The position numbers and the translations under genes were made by a program. From Mycolicibacterium helvum (lineage in GTDB: Bacteria; Actinomycetota; Actinomycetes; Mycobacteriales; Mycobacteriaceae): a stretch of DNA of 64,000 bases. Below the pieces are notes generated by a model. It did not search any database and was not told the origin of the DNA. It saw nothing but the letters and a program-made list of their open reading frames with translations. The stretch spans positions 6,324,001-6,388,000 of the forward strand of contig NZ_AP022596.1 in NCBI RefSeq assembly GCF_010731895.1, written 5' to 3'. Positions 25,491 to 33,234 of this stretch are shown piece by piece; position 1 is the first letter of the stretch; each line of letters opens with the position of its first letter.

Positions 25491-26072
25491 TCAGGCGGGC
25501 ACGCGCTTCTTCTTCGCAGTCATCGGCGGTACAGACCGCAAGCCGGAGCGAAGACACGCCAGCTGCGCTGACGTGTGCCCGCCGCCGTCGGTGATGTCGA
25601 GGGCGGCGAGCACGTCGGCGTGGCGGACCTCGCCATGAGCGAGGAGCTTCTGGGCTGTCCTGATGATTGCGGGCCAACATCTCTCCAGCAGCGGCACGAC
25701 GTCACGCCCGGTGTGCCAACCGTCAGCGGGAGCACTCGCGATCAGCACCCGATCGTCGTCATGGCCGGTGGTCCGCAATGCTGTGAACACCTGGCGCTGG
25801 CTCGGGCAGCGACCCCCAGCGCCGAACTTCGCCTCGCCGTACGGTCCCGCGTACGCCACCTCGGCATTGCGATGCTCGGGAAAGTCGTCGGGCTCAAACC
25901 TGGTGAGACCGTGCATGCCGGTGACGCGACCACCGGCGACTACAGCGCGATGCAGCTGTGCCCCGAGAGCAACTCCGACCACAGCGTGGGACGCCTCATG
26001 AACACACAGGTCCAGGTGTTCCCGGTCGGCGGCGCTGAGATCCGCCAGCGTGAGCGGCCTGGATCGGGTCAC
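25491..26072 (-). CDS. Small HExxH metallopeptidase-like protein
   Basis: The GTG at 26070-26072 overlaps the stop of the upstream gene (GTGA), so the product is 193 residues. It contains VHEASHAVVGVALG, an HExxH zinc site with the M41/FtsH-type context, and a later AEVAYAGPYGEAKFG that resembles the downstream helix of M41-like peptidases. The C-terminus is basic (AKKKRVPA). The longer frame to 26357 is rejected because it overlaps the neighbouring gene. Such compact M41-like proteins occur in actinobacterial mobile elements. Confidence 0.7.
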   Translation of the reverse strand: MTRSRPLTLADLSAADREHLDLCVHEASHAVVGVALGAQLHRAVVAGGRVTGMHGLTRFEPDDFPEHRNAEVAYAGPYGEAKFGAGGRCPSQRQVFTALRTTGHDDDRVLIASAPADGWHTGRDVVPLLERCWPAIIRTAQKLLAHGEVRHADVLAALDITDGGGHTSAQLACLRSGLRSVPPMTAKKKRVPA

Positions 26073-26431
26073 CGGTGTGCTCCGTCTGTGCTGGCGGTTA
26101 TTGCGTGTTGGATCGGTCGGCGTCGGGACGGTGGCGCGGTACACAACGCAGGTCCGCCACCGTCCCGGCGCCGACCACCACTGACCGGAGTCGAGTCTGT
26201 GTAGTTGGCGCGAGATAGTCTGTGCAGCAAGCGTTCCCGCTCTTTGCGGTCTTTGGCGTCGGCCCGCGCGGCGCTGGCGTCGAGGTATCGCCCGATGCAG
26301 GCCAAGCACCGCCACCCGTGGACCGAGCCCTTGTAGGTCGCGCACGGCCCCCCGCACTCCCAGCAGAGCGCCCCGACATATTCGTCGGCGCCAGTCATGG
26401 CGCTTTCGAGGGCCGCAGTCGCAGCGATCAT
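26069..26431 (-). CDS. Small zinc-finger protein
   Basis: This 120-residue protein has CWECGGPC and, 14 residues on, RCLACIGRYLDA, a likely zinc ribbon, followed by a basic helical tail. It overlaps its upstream neighbour (ATGA) and its downstream neighbour (GTGA), so it is translated as part of the chain 28174 to 25491. Confidence 0.6.
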   Translation of the reverse strand: MIAATAALESAMTGADEYVGALCWECGGPCATYKGSVHGWRCLACIGRYLDASAARADAKDRKERERLLHRLSRANYTDSTPVSGGRRRDGGGPALCTAPPSRRRPIQHAITASTDGAHR

Positions 26432-27240
26432 GGCGTCACCGTCGCTGCGCCGACGAGCTTCTCGTAGCCGATGACAGCTGATCGTTCAGCCACCGCGATG
26501 AACGTGTTGTTGTGGGCGTCGATGGCATCACGCAACTGGACCTCACTGCGCCAACCGAACGGCTGACTGGTGGCCACCAGGGTGTCGCCGAGGCCGTCGA
26601 TGTATCCCCCGCCGAACACCCAACGGTGACCGAGCGGTGTGGTGAAGCCGGTTCCGGTGCGGGTCAACAGATTGTCGCGAGCTGCCCGTGCCGCCCACCC
26701 CGTCGAGGCGTGGACGAACCCCAGAGTGTTGGTGCGGCCCAACGCGTCCTCCAGCGCGGAAACAGCGTCAACGAGATCACCGGCGCTACCCGGACTACCG
26801 GCGTCGGCGAGCAGCCTTGTCGCGAATTGGCGCTCGACTGCGTTCTGTTCTTCGAGGCGAAACACCTGGGCGGCACGCTGTCTCACCTCGGCTCGGCTGG
26901 GCGCGGTCAGGTCGCATTCGTCTGCCGCCCAGACCGTCATGGCCGCGAAGGGGTCGCCAATCTGGGGACGCAGCGCCGCCTTGCGATCCTCCGGCGTCAG
27001 ATCGTCCAGGCTGGCACACCAGTCAGCCACCCAGACGCCAAAGGACTGCCCGCCGCCGTAGTTGCCCACGGGGCGCATTTCGATGCCGCTGTCGAGCCAG
27101 CGAGTCGGCCCAGACTCCGGTATCCACTCGGTTGCCGCATACAGACCGTTGGGTGAGGGATTGAGCGGCGGCGGCGCGAAACGCACCGGCAGCATGGCCG
27201 AGTACGTATCGACTGGGAAGTCGGGCAACGAGACGGTCAT
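26428..27240 (-). CDS. Conserved prophage/satellite protein, possible virion structural protein
   Basis: The 270-residue product has a Trp/Gly-rich N-terminal half (GIEMRPVGNYGGGQSFGVWV) and a C-terminal part with TTPLGHRWVFGGGYIDGL and AERSAVIGYEKL. That pattern recalls proteins I associate with actinobacterial phage or satellite structural genes, but I cannot place it firmly. The middle holds VRQRAAQVFRLEEQ, a possible coiled segment. It is coupled on both sides to neighbours by 4-bp overlaps. A capsid-type role would fit the terminase genes upstream. Confidence 0.55.
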   Translation of the reverse strand: MTVSLPDFPVDTYSAMLPVRFAPPPLNPSPNGLYAATEWIPESGPTRWLDSGIEMRPVGNYGGGQSFGVWVADWCASLDDLTPEDRKAALRPQIGDPFAAMTVWAADECDLTAPSRAEVRQRAAQVFRLEEQNAVERQFATRLLADAGSPGSAGDLVDAVSALEDALGRTNTLGFVHASTGWAARAARDNLLTRTGTGFTTPLGHRWVFGGGYIDGLGDTLVATSQPFGWRSEVQLRDAIDAHNNTFIAVAERSAVIGYEKLVGAATVTP

Positions 27241-27905
27241 AGTGTCACTCCCAGTGATTCGAGTTCGGCACGCGCACGTTCGGTTTCAGTCGCGGGCTTA
27301 CTCTTTGCAGCTCGGTGAGCGCGGGCCTTCTCGTCGCGGTCGAGGCGGCGCTCCAGGGCCAGCGCTGCGCGGTCGACTTCACGCAGCGCGGTCAGCACTC
27401 GGTCGGACACCGCCGAGGTCAGCGCATTGCCGAGAAGGTCGGCCAGCTCGGTTGAGTAGGGCTCGACCAGCAGGATCAGAGTCGCCGACCAGGTGCCCGC
27501 CGCCAGCGCATCGTCGGTGACCTCGGGCAGCGTGGGGCGCTCGGTTAGGTCGACCAGAATGCGGATGCTGCGGCCCCGTTGATCGATACCGAGGTGGGCG
27601 GTCCTGCGCCGGGCGTCACGCTCGGCCAGCAAGCCGACGGCGGCGTGCACCAAGCCGTGCACACCCAGCGCTAGGTCATCGACCAGATGCCAGTACGTGG
27701 CCGCAACGGGCGAGGTACCGACCCGCTGGGCCAACGGGTCACAGATCGCGGCTATCTCGGCTGTCAGACTCCAGCCCCCGCCGAGAGCGACGATGAGTCC
27801 AGCACGGCGCCGGTCTCGCCGCTCTGCCTGGCTGTAATCCGGCACCGGCTTCGGACGCCGGGCAGCGAGCGCGGCGTGAGTCCGATTGTGGGCGCGGACG
27901 GTCAT
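27237..27905 (-). CDS. Hypothetical satellite protein
   Basis: This 222-residue protein is rich in Ala, Arg and Leu. It has a mostly helical central part and a long basic C-terminal tail (RRLDRDEKARAHRAAKSKP). No domain is recognised. It is translationally coupled to both neighbours. Confidence 0.6.
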   Translation of the reverse strand: MTVRAHNRTHAALAARRPKPVPDYSQAERRDRRRAGLIVALGGGWSLTAEIAAICDPLAQRVGTSPVAATYWHLVDDLALGVHGLVHAAVGLLAERDARRRTAHLGIDQRGRSIRILVDLTERPTLPEVTDDALAAGTWSATLILLVEPYSTELADLLGNALTSAVSDRVLTALREVDRAALALERRLDRDEKARAHRAAKSKPATETERARAELESLGVTL

Positions 27906-28174
27906 CGGGACACCGCCGGGTGGGCGTGCTCGAGCAGTTCTGTCAGAGCTGGCACGTGCGCCGGATTCAGATGCTCGCGGTCGGCGTCAAGCACCCGCCG
28001 GACTCGCCAATACGCTAGGGCGGCGAGACATTCTGCGACCCGCATATCAGTGTCAGTCGCTCCCCGGGAGCGCAGCGCGGCTAACCGGCCCGACCATTGC
28101 GCCGGGGTCAGCGTGCCGGGATCGGTCGCATATGTGCACGAAATCGTGGCGGTCACGACACCATGAGAACACAT
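27902..28174 (-). CDS. Small hypothetical satellite protein
   Basis: This 90-residue helical protein (RVAECLAALAYWRVRRVLDA) is the first of the tightly coupled minus-strand chain running to 25491. Its start is ATG 28172-28174. No family is recognised. Confidence 0.55.
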   Translation of the reverse strand: MCSHGVVTATISCTYATDPGTLTPAQWSGRLAALRSRGATDTDMRVAECLAALAYWRVRRVLDADREHLNPAHVPALTELLEHAHPAVSR

Positions 28175-28335
28175 GACAATGCAGCGGGGCAGCTCCGCAG
28201 CCGCGGCGGGCGTGTCAACTAGATATGTTGTACCCCAACAGATTTAGTGGACACGGTAGACACTCACGACCGCTCGAATTAAACGGCTAGGCCAGGCCGC
28301 GAAACCACGCGAACCCACGCGCATGATGAACTGGA

Positions 28336-29280
28336 TTGATGATCCCCGCCCCAGTCGGACGCGAGCGAACCAGCGGCGACGGTTGCCGTCGGTACATGCC
28401 GCTGCACTATACGTTCGATACACGGAACACCCTGATGGACCATGAGGAGGAGTACGGCGCCAGCTGGGAGCCGGATATCCGAGCTCAATGGCGCCAAAAT
28501 CTGAGGCAATTCACCGTGGAGCTGATCCATGAGTTTGGCGCTGCGGACTTCGAGGCGAAGTTCACTGACTATCGAGCTCTCGGCGCGAAGCCGATGAGTG
28601 TTGTCGCTCTGCACAATGTCTTTTTGGCTCAGATTCGGACCGCTTTCGCCGCAGGCGCTTATTACCCAGCTCTTGTCGGAGCTAGCGCATTAGGCGAGCG
28701 GATTCTCAATCAGCTAGTGGTGGTGCTGCGCAACGACTATCGCGGCCATCCGGCGACGACGGACGAAATTGCTGGTTGGCGGTCATTCACCAAGTGGGGT
28801 CAATGTACCGACGCGCTGGCAGGCTGGGGCGTGCTGTCGGACGAACTCGTTGACCAGTTCACTCGACTAGGGAAGCTGCGTCACCGCGCCGTGCACTACA
28901 ACCCCGGGCTGGACAACACCGACGCCCGAGACCCCGCGATCGACGCCGTCCGTCTGATCCAGGACATCATTCGGGAGCTCTTTCCGCCGTTCGGTGGTCC
29001 GCCGCGCTTTATCGAGGGCACCACCGGCCAATCATTTCTCAGTTCGAACGCTGAAACACAGCCACTGATCAGGCGTTTCTATCTCCCGGCATGTGTCCTC
29101 GTTTCTCCCCGCTACGAGATGCGACCAATGCGGCGCGAGGATGGACGCCCGTGGTTCGACGTGTACGACGATGGTGACTACCAGATCCGCTACCCGACTT
29201 TGACTGACGCGGAGTACGCCGACCACTGCAATGACATCGCACGCTTTTGGCCGGAATCGACTGACGGACAGTCAGACTGA
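28336..29280 (+). CDS. HEPN-like cargo protein on the opposite strand
   Basis: This 314-residue protein is the only plus-strand gene inside the minus-strand block of element B. It contains LGKLRHRAVHYNPGL at residues 178-192, which fits the HEPN Rx4H motif (Arg182-His187). A helix-rich region with ALVGASALGERILNQLV precedes it. The start could be ATG 28336 or ATG 28396. Orientation and position mark it as independently transcribed cargo (a moron), plausibly defensive. Its 3' end overlaps the convergent gene by 9 bp. The intergenic 28175-28335 is AT-rich and should hold its promoter. Confidence 0.65.
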   Translation: MMIPAPVGRERTSGDGCRRYMPLHYTFDTRNTLMDHEEEYGASWEPDIRAQWRQNLRQFTVELIHEFGAADFEAKFTDYRALGAKPMSVVALHNVFLAQIRTAFAAGAYYPALVGASALGERILNQLVVVLRNDYRGHPATTDEIAGWRSFTKWGQCTDALAGWGVLSDELVDQFTRLGKLRHRAVHYNPGLDNTDARDPAIDAVRLIQDIIRELFPPFGGPPRFIEGTTGQSFLSSNAETQPLIRRFYLPACVLVSPRYEMRPMRREDGRPWFDVYDDGDYQIRYPTLTDAEYADHCNDIARFWPESTDGQSD

Positions 29281-29706
29281 ACGCAGCGGAGACCCGTGGT
29301 AGGGGCAGCGCCGCTGCGCGAGCGCACCTCGCTGCGAGGTCGGAGAGTCGGTGAACAACGGGCTCAAGTGCCCGCACTGCTCGCACTCCTCGCAGCCGCG
29401 AAAATCGACCTTGCCCAGGCAAAAGAGCGTTGCCACGCGGGGTGATACATGGTTCAACACTGCGTCGGCGTCGGCGTCGGCATCGGACATCGGACGCTCG
29501 ACACCCGTGCAATTGCGACATCCGCAGCCACGTCCCTCGCTATCGGCGCGCTCCGGCTCTGAGATGAGGAATGCGCGCAGCTGCTCGCGGCCACCGCGGG
29601 CGAGGTTGCCCTCCTTATCCCCGTACAGACAGCCGGGATCGTGATGGCACACCGCAACATCGCCGATGTCGGGCGTACAAAGTGAGCGGTCAATCTGGTC
29701 GGTCAT
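29272..29706 (-). CDS. Cysteine-rich putative zinc-binding protein
   Basis: The 144-residue product has several Cys pairs: CHHDPGC, GCGCRNC, CEECEQCGH and RCPYH. That suggests one or two zinc sites. It overlaps the terminase stop by 4 bp and so is co-translated with it. The role is unknown; HNH-type helper proteins often sit beside terminases, but the HNH core is not visible here. Confidence 0.6.
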   Translation of the reverse strand: MTDQIDRSLCTPDIGDVAVCHHDPGCLYGDKEGNLARGGREQLRAFLISEPERADSEGRGCGCRNCTGVERPMSDADADADAVLNHVSPRVATLFCLGKVDFRGCEECEQCGHLSPLFTDSPTSQRGALAQRRCPYHGSPLRSV

Positions 29707-31262
29707 GGTCGGTCTCCAATCCGTCGCCGCATCCAGGCTGGAGGCGGTGGCATACGGCCCTCGCGTGCGCGGCGCGCAACCCCGATGGGGCTGACGAAGT
29801 GTGAATGACCCCCGTGCACCAGCACGTCATGGGCGATCACCGCTGCCGCAACGCAGTCGGGCTGGTGCTGCCCGGCCTGCCATCGAGTGGCCTGACCCTC
29901 AAGGCTTTCGAGGTGGCCGACGAGGCGCACCGTACCGGTTTCAAGCCCTTGGATCAGCTTGGCCGAGCGCGCCAGCGCGTCGCCCCGGCCCCGCCCGCTG
30001 CGGTTGCTCTTGGGTGGCCACGACGTGACACGGATCGGGTGCGCCAGACGGTAGCGGCGCAAGGTGGTGTTGAGCACCGACAGATAACCCTCGCGTGCGG
30101 TAAATGTCTCGACGGCGATCTCGCTGGCACCGGTGTCGATGGCGAGTTGGACCGCCGCCCGTGCCCACGCCTCGGGGGTCATCGGCTTACTGATGTCTCG
30201 GTGGACGGCCACCACGCCCTCGCGAGTCAGACTGGCCGCAACGATTCCCGCCGCGTCGCCTTGGCCGCTGTCGCTCGGATCAACCGCGACCACGGTGCGC
30301 ACCGGATCGGCGGGCATTGCGGACATCCGCCAGACGTCTAGCCACGCGCGCCGGATCACGTTGCCCTCGGGCGACGTTGGTACGCCCTGAAACTCGGCCC
30401 ACCACATGCGCTCCCCCACCGCTCGGCGCAGGTCGGCGAAGTGCTCGGCGGTGCGCCCAACGGCGGAGACCATGACCTCGCCGGGCGCGCGACCGAGCGA
30501 ATCGGGCACACCGGAGTCGGCCACCGCCGGGACGCTGACCACCCGCCACCGCTCAGGCTCCTCGGCGAGCAGCGTGCCGATCAAATCCTCGGGATGCCAA
30601 CGTGTTCCGATGACGACCACAGACGCGCCGGGCTCGGTGCGGGTCAACAGCGTGCTGCGAAACTCGGCGACCACGCGGCGGCGGTAGGTCGGCGAGTCGG
30701 CCTCGGTCATGTTCTTCACCACGTCGTCCACGATCAGCAGCCCATCGGTGCCATGGCCGGTCAGTCCCGACAGCAGACCCGACGCCAGCAGCCCGCCCCG
30801 GTGTCCGTCGAGGGTCCATTGCCCGGCACTCGCCTTGTCTGGAGACAGGGCGAGGCCGAGCAGGTAGCCGTGTTCGGCGATGAGCTGGCGCGCCTCACGG
30901 CTGTGCTTCTCGGCAAGTTCATCGGCATAGGACGCCAGGATGATTCGGGCATCGGGGTTACCACGCAGCGCGGTCAAGGTGCCCAGCACTGCGGTGGTGG
31001 TTGACTTCCCCTCACGCGGCGGCATGACGATAATGAGCCGCTGGTCGGGCTCGCGGATCGCGCGGTCGATTTCCTGCCCGATGAGCGCTACCGCTGGCGT
31101 GACCCTGTAGCCGCGCATGATGCGCCGACCGAGTTCGTGAGGTGTGGTCGGCACCCGCCGTGCGCGCAGTTGCGCCAGGTGCTCGGCCTCGGCCAGCGCT
31201 TGGGCGGCCTGCTCGATGCTGCCGAACACGAGAGCGTCTGAGCTGGCATTATGCCCCGTCAT
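29703..31262 (-). CDS. Terminase large subunit-like DNA packaging ATPase
   Basis: This 519-residue protein has the terminase ATPase with Walker A MPPREGKSTT near residue 80 and Walker B LLIVDDVVKN near 176-182. A C-terminal RNase H-like nuclease begins TVVAVDPSDSGQGDAAG near residue 315. Length and both domains are complete, so it could cut and package DNA into a procapsid. Presence of a packaging enzyme without recognisable portal or tail genes suggests that a helper phage provides the virion. Confidence 0.88.
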   Translation of the reverse strand: MTGHNASSDALVFGSIEQAAQALAEAEHLAQLRARRVPTTPHELGRRIMRGYRVTPAVALIGQEIDRAIREPDQRLIIVMPPREGKSTTTAVLGTLTALRGNPDARIILASYADELAEKHSREARQLIAEHGYLLGLALSPDKASAGQWTLDGHRGGLLASGLLSGLTGHGTDGLLIVDDVVKNMTEADSPTYRRRVVAEFRSTLLTRTEPGASVVVIGTRWHPEDLIGTLLAEEPERWRVVSVPAVADSGVPDSLGRAPGEVMVSAVGRTAEHFADLRRAVGERMWWAEFQGVPTSPEGNVIRRAWLDVWRMSAMPADPVRTVVAVDPSDSGQGDAAGIVAASLTREGVVAVHRDISKPMTPEAWARAAVQLAIDTGASEIAVETFTAREGYLSVLNTTLRRYRLAHPIRVTSWPPKSNRSGRGRGDALARSAKLIQGLETGTVRLVGHLESLEGQATRWQAGQHQPDCVAAAVIAHDVLVHGGHSHFVSPIGVARRAREGRMPPPPAWMRRRIGDRP

Positions 31263-31412
31263 CGGTGGTCCGTTCGATCGACTATCAAGTGGTCGCCAGG
31301 TTGGCCGGCTGGTGTCCTCGCAGGTCAGACCGCACTTTTTCCGGGCCTCGGACGCTCTCAGCGCACTGGGTGACCCAAGTCTGTCCCATCGAGCGGTGGC
31401 GCTGCGGGTCCA

Positions 31413-31712
31413 CTATGAGGGCCATAGCACCTCACCCGGCCTGTATCCGGCGCGCCAGGTAGCGGCATCGCGCTGGCGTTGGGTTGTGGTCGGCCCAGCC
31501 AGGCCACGCAGCACCCGCTCTCCGGTGCAGCCGCGCGTTTGCATGAGTTCGGCGAAGCTCATGCGGACGCGGTACTGCGATCCGAATAGGTGCTCGCGGC
31601 GCAGTGTTTCGGGCGCTGGCGCAGCGATCGGCACGCGGTCAGGCGCGGTGGCTGCGGTGGTCCTGCTGCGGAGGCGGTCGAGCAATCTGCGGCGGTGGCG
31701 GTTATCGGGCAT
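31413..31712 (-). CDS. Small basic hypothetical protein before the terminase
   Basis: This 99-residue, strongly basic protein (DNRHRRRLLDRLRSRTT) ends WRAGYRPGEVLWPS. It overlaps the end of the upstream gene by 11 bp and lies 150 bp before the terminase large gene. It has no recognised domain; the basic N-terminus suggests nucleic-acid contact. Confidence 0.5.
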   Translation of the reverse strand: MPDNRHRRRLLDRLRSRTTAATAPDRVPIAAPAPETLRREHLFGSQYRVRMSFAELMQTRGCTGERVLRGLAGPTTTQRQRDAATWRAGYRPGEVLWPS

Positions 31713-32232
31713 CGGTCTCCCCCTCTCGCTGTCGGCGGCGGTACCGGTCGATCACTGCCAGCGCCGCCGCTTCTGCCTGGGCCAGTACCTCCTCCGGCAC
31801 ATCGGCGAACTCGTCATTGTCCGTGGTGTCCACGGTGTCTATTTGTGGCGCAACACGCTTCAGCTCAGCCCCGGCGTCAGGCTCAGCATCGTGGGAATCG
31901 GGGCTGCGCGCGCCAGACAGCGACGAAACTGAGGCGGGCGAGTAAGTGCCCGCACCGCCGGGGTTCTCGCGGTTCCTGGCCACACTCAGCCACTGGGCCA
32001 GCTCGCCCGCCGGGAGTCCACTGTGGCCGAGCACCGCCCGGCACAGATCGACGTGCACCGGCCAGAGCGGATCGGTCGGACCGTCGCACTGGCCGAACAC
32101 CTCGCGGCACCGTTGTACCGCCCGGTCGGCCATTGTCGCGGCGGTCAGGGTCCCCTCGGACACCTCGGTCATCAGGACCGCCACCGCCTCGGCGGCTGCA
32201 ACGTCGGGGACGGGACGTGCCGGGGCGGTCAC
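31702..32232 (-). CDS. Hypothetical satellite protein
   Basis: The start is GTG 32230-32232, overlapping the upstream stop (GTGA). The 176-residue product has a helical N-terminal part (AVAVLMTEVSEGTLTAATMA) and an acidic C-terminal part (DTTDNDEFADVPEEVLAQAE). No motif is recognised. The longer frame through 32538 is antisense to nothing but overlaps the coupled gene and is rejected. Confidence 0.55.
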   Translation of the reverse strand: MTAPARPVPDVAAAEAVAVLMTEVSEGTLTAATMADRAVQRCREVFGQCDGPTDPLWPVHVDLCRAVLGHSGLPAGELAQWLSVARNRENPGGAGTYSPASVSSLSGARSPDSHDAEPDAGAELKRVAPQIDTVDTTDNDEFADVPEEVLAQAEAAALAVIDRYRRRQREGETDAR

Positions 32233-32729
32233 CGGACCACCTCGCCGTCGATGACCACCGACGCGCGCGCCAGGGCCCCGGGCTGACTGCCATCGCTCAC
32301 CGCAGCGGCGGCAGCAGAAACCTGGCGCAGCCACTCGGCGGTGGCCAGGGCCGGGGCGGTGTCCACGGACACGCTCACGTTCTGCGGTGCGTAATACCCC
32401 GCCGCCTTGGCCAGCTGGTCGTCCACGCGGTCGATCTCCCGAGACAGTTGCCCCACCGCCTGCGAGTCGTTGGCACCCTCGGCAACAGACAGTTGACGGC
32501 ACAGCCGCGCCCGTAGCCGTCGCTTGCCGTCGACCCACTTGCGCCGCGCGATGCTGGACGGGTCCGGCGTCGTCTCGGCGAGATGGCGCTGGACGGCTTT
32601 CTGCGCTCCCGAGCGACCACGAAAGCCGAGGGCGTGGGCGATCTCGGCCCAGGTGTGCCCGTCGAGGTGCATCGAGTACGCCTGCTCGGCGCGGGCGCGG
32701 CTGTCGCGGTGTCGCATGACGGGGGCCAT
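32229..32729 (-). CDS. HTH protein, possible terminase small subunit
   Basis: From ATG 32727-32729 the product has 166 residues: an N-terminal helix-turn-helix (EQAYSMHLDGHTWAEIAHAL, then FRGRSGAQKAV), a helical middle (LSREIDRVDDQLAKAAGYYAP) and a beta tail (VSVSVDTAPA). HTH plus oligomerisation helices upstream of a terminase large gene is the usual layout of a small terminase. The frame open to 33047 is rejected as it crosses the repeat-rich region. ATG 32717 is an alternative start. Confidence 0.6.
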   Translation of the reverse strand: MAPVMRHRDSRARAEQAYSMHLDGHTWAEIAHALGFRGRSGAQKAVQRHLAETTPDPSSIARRKWVDGKRRLRARLCRQLSVAEGANDSQAVGQLSREIDRVDDQLAKAAGYYAPQNVSVSVDTAPALATAEWLRQVSAAAAAVSDGSQPGALARASVVIDGEVVR

Positions 32730-33234
32730 GTACCCATTATGTAGACAATCCGACGAAGCCGTCGCAACCAATGCTGTTGCGCGCGTTGACAATCCCGACA
32801 AAGGTGGGGAACTCGGCAATGGGTCGAGGGTGCCGCCGCCGTGCCCCATCAAGAGCACCACCGCCTCGGCAGCCCGCACCCCGGCACCGAGGGCGGAGTG
32901 TGTCGTGGTTGGTTGTCGTCGGTCCGCGACCGTCCACTGTCCGGCCCGTCCACGGGGCACCCTAAAGGGATGCCCGCTCCCGTGGACATTGGGGAAGGCG
33001 AAAGAGACAGGTGGAGACATTTTGGAAGTTCCCAGGTCAGTAAGCATTTTCAGACCTCATGGACGCGGGTGGACGGCGGTGGACAAGACTGGCGGTGTCT
33101 CCGGCTGTCCACGACACTCGAAACACAACCTGAACTGCGGCGTCGCTGATTTGTCTCGCGGTGACGGAGCAGCGTGGACAAGTTGTTGGAAAATCGCAGC
33201 TCGGTAAGCGTTTTCGCGGCCTCTCGTAAGGCGT
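32730..33234. other. Repeat-rich intergenic region, candidate origin of element B
   Basis: No gene is seen in this 505-bp gap. The hexamer GTGGAC occurs seven times in either orientation (starts 32932, 32948, 32982, 33069, 33079, 33107, 33174), far above chance. Two diverged direct copies of a 38-bp unit, each centred on GTAAGCNTTTTC, lie at 33021-33058 and 33186-33223. The region sits directly beyond the RepA-like gene. Iteron-like clusters beside a replication ATPase suggest an origin; regulatory operators are the alternative. Confidence 0.5.

Noticed and set aside
32229..33047. Longer form of the HTH protein from 33047
   Set aside because: The extra 106 codons translate the repeat-rich putative origin and have low-complexity sequence; ATG 32729 fits the HTH domain.
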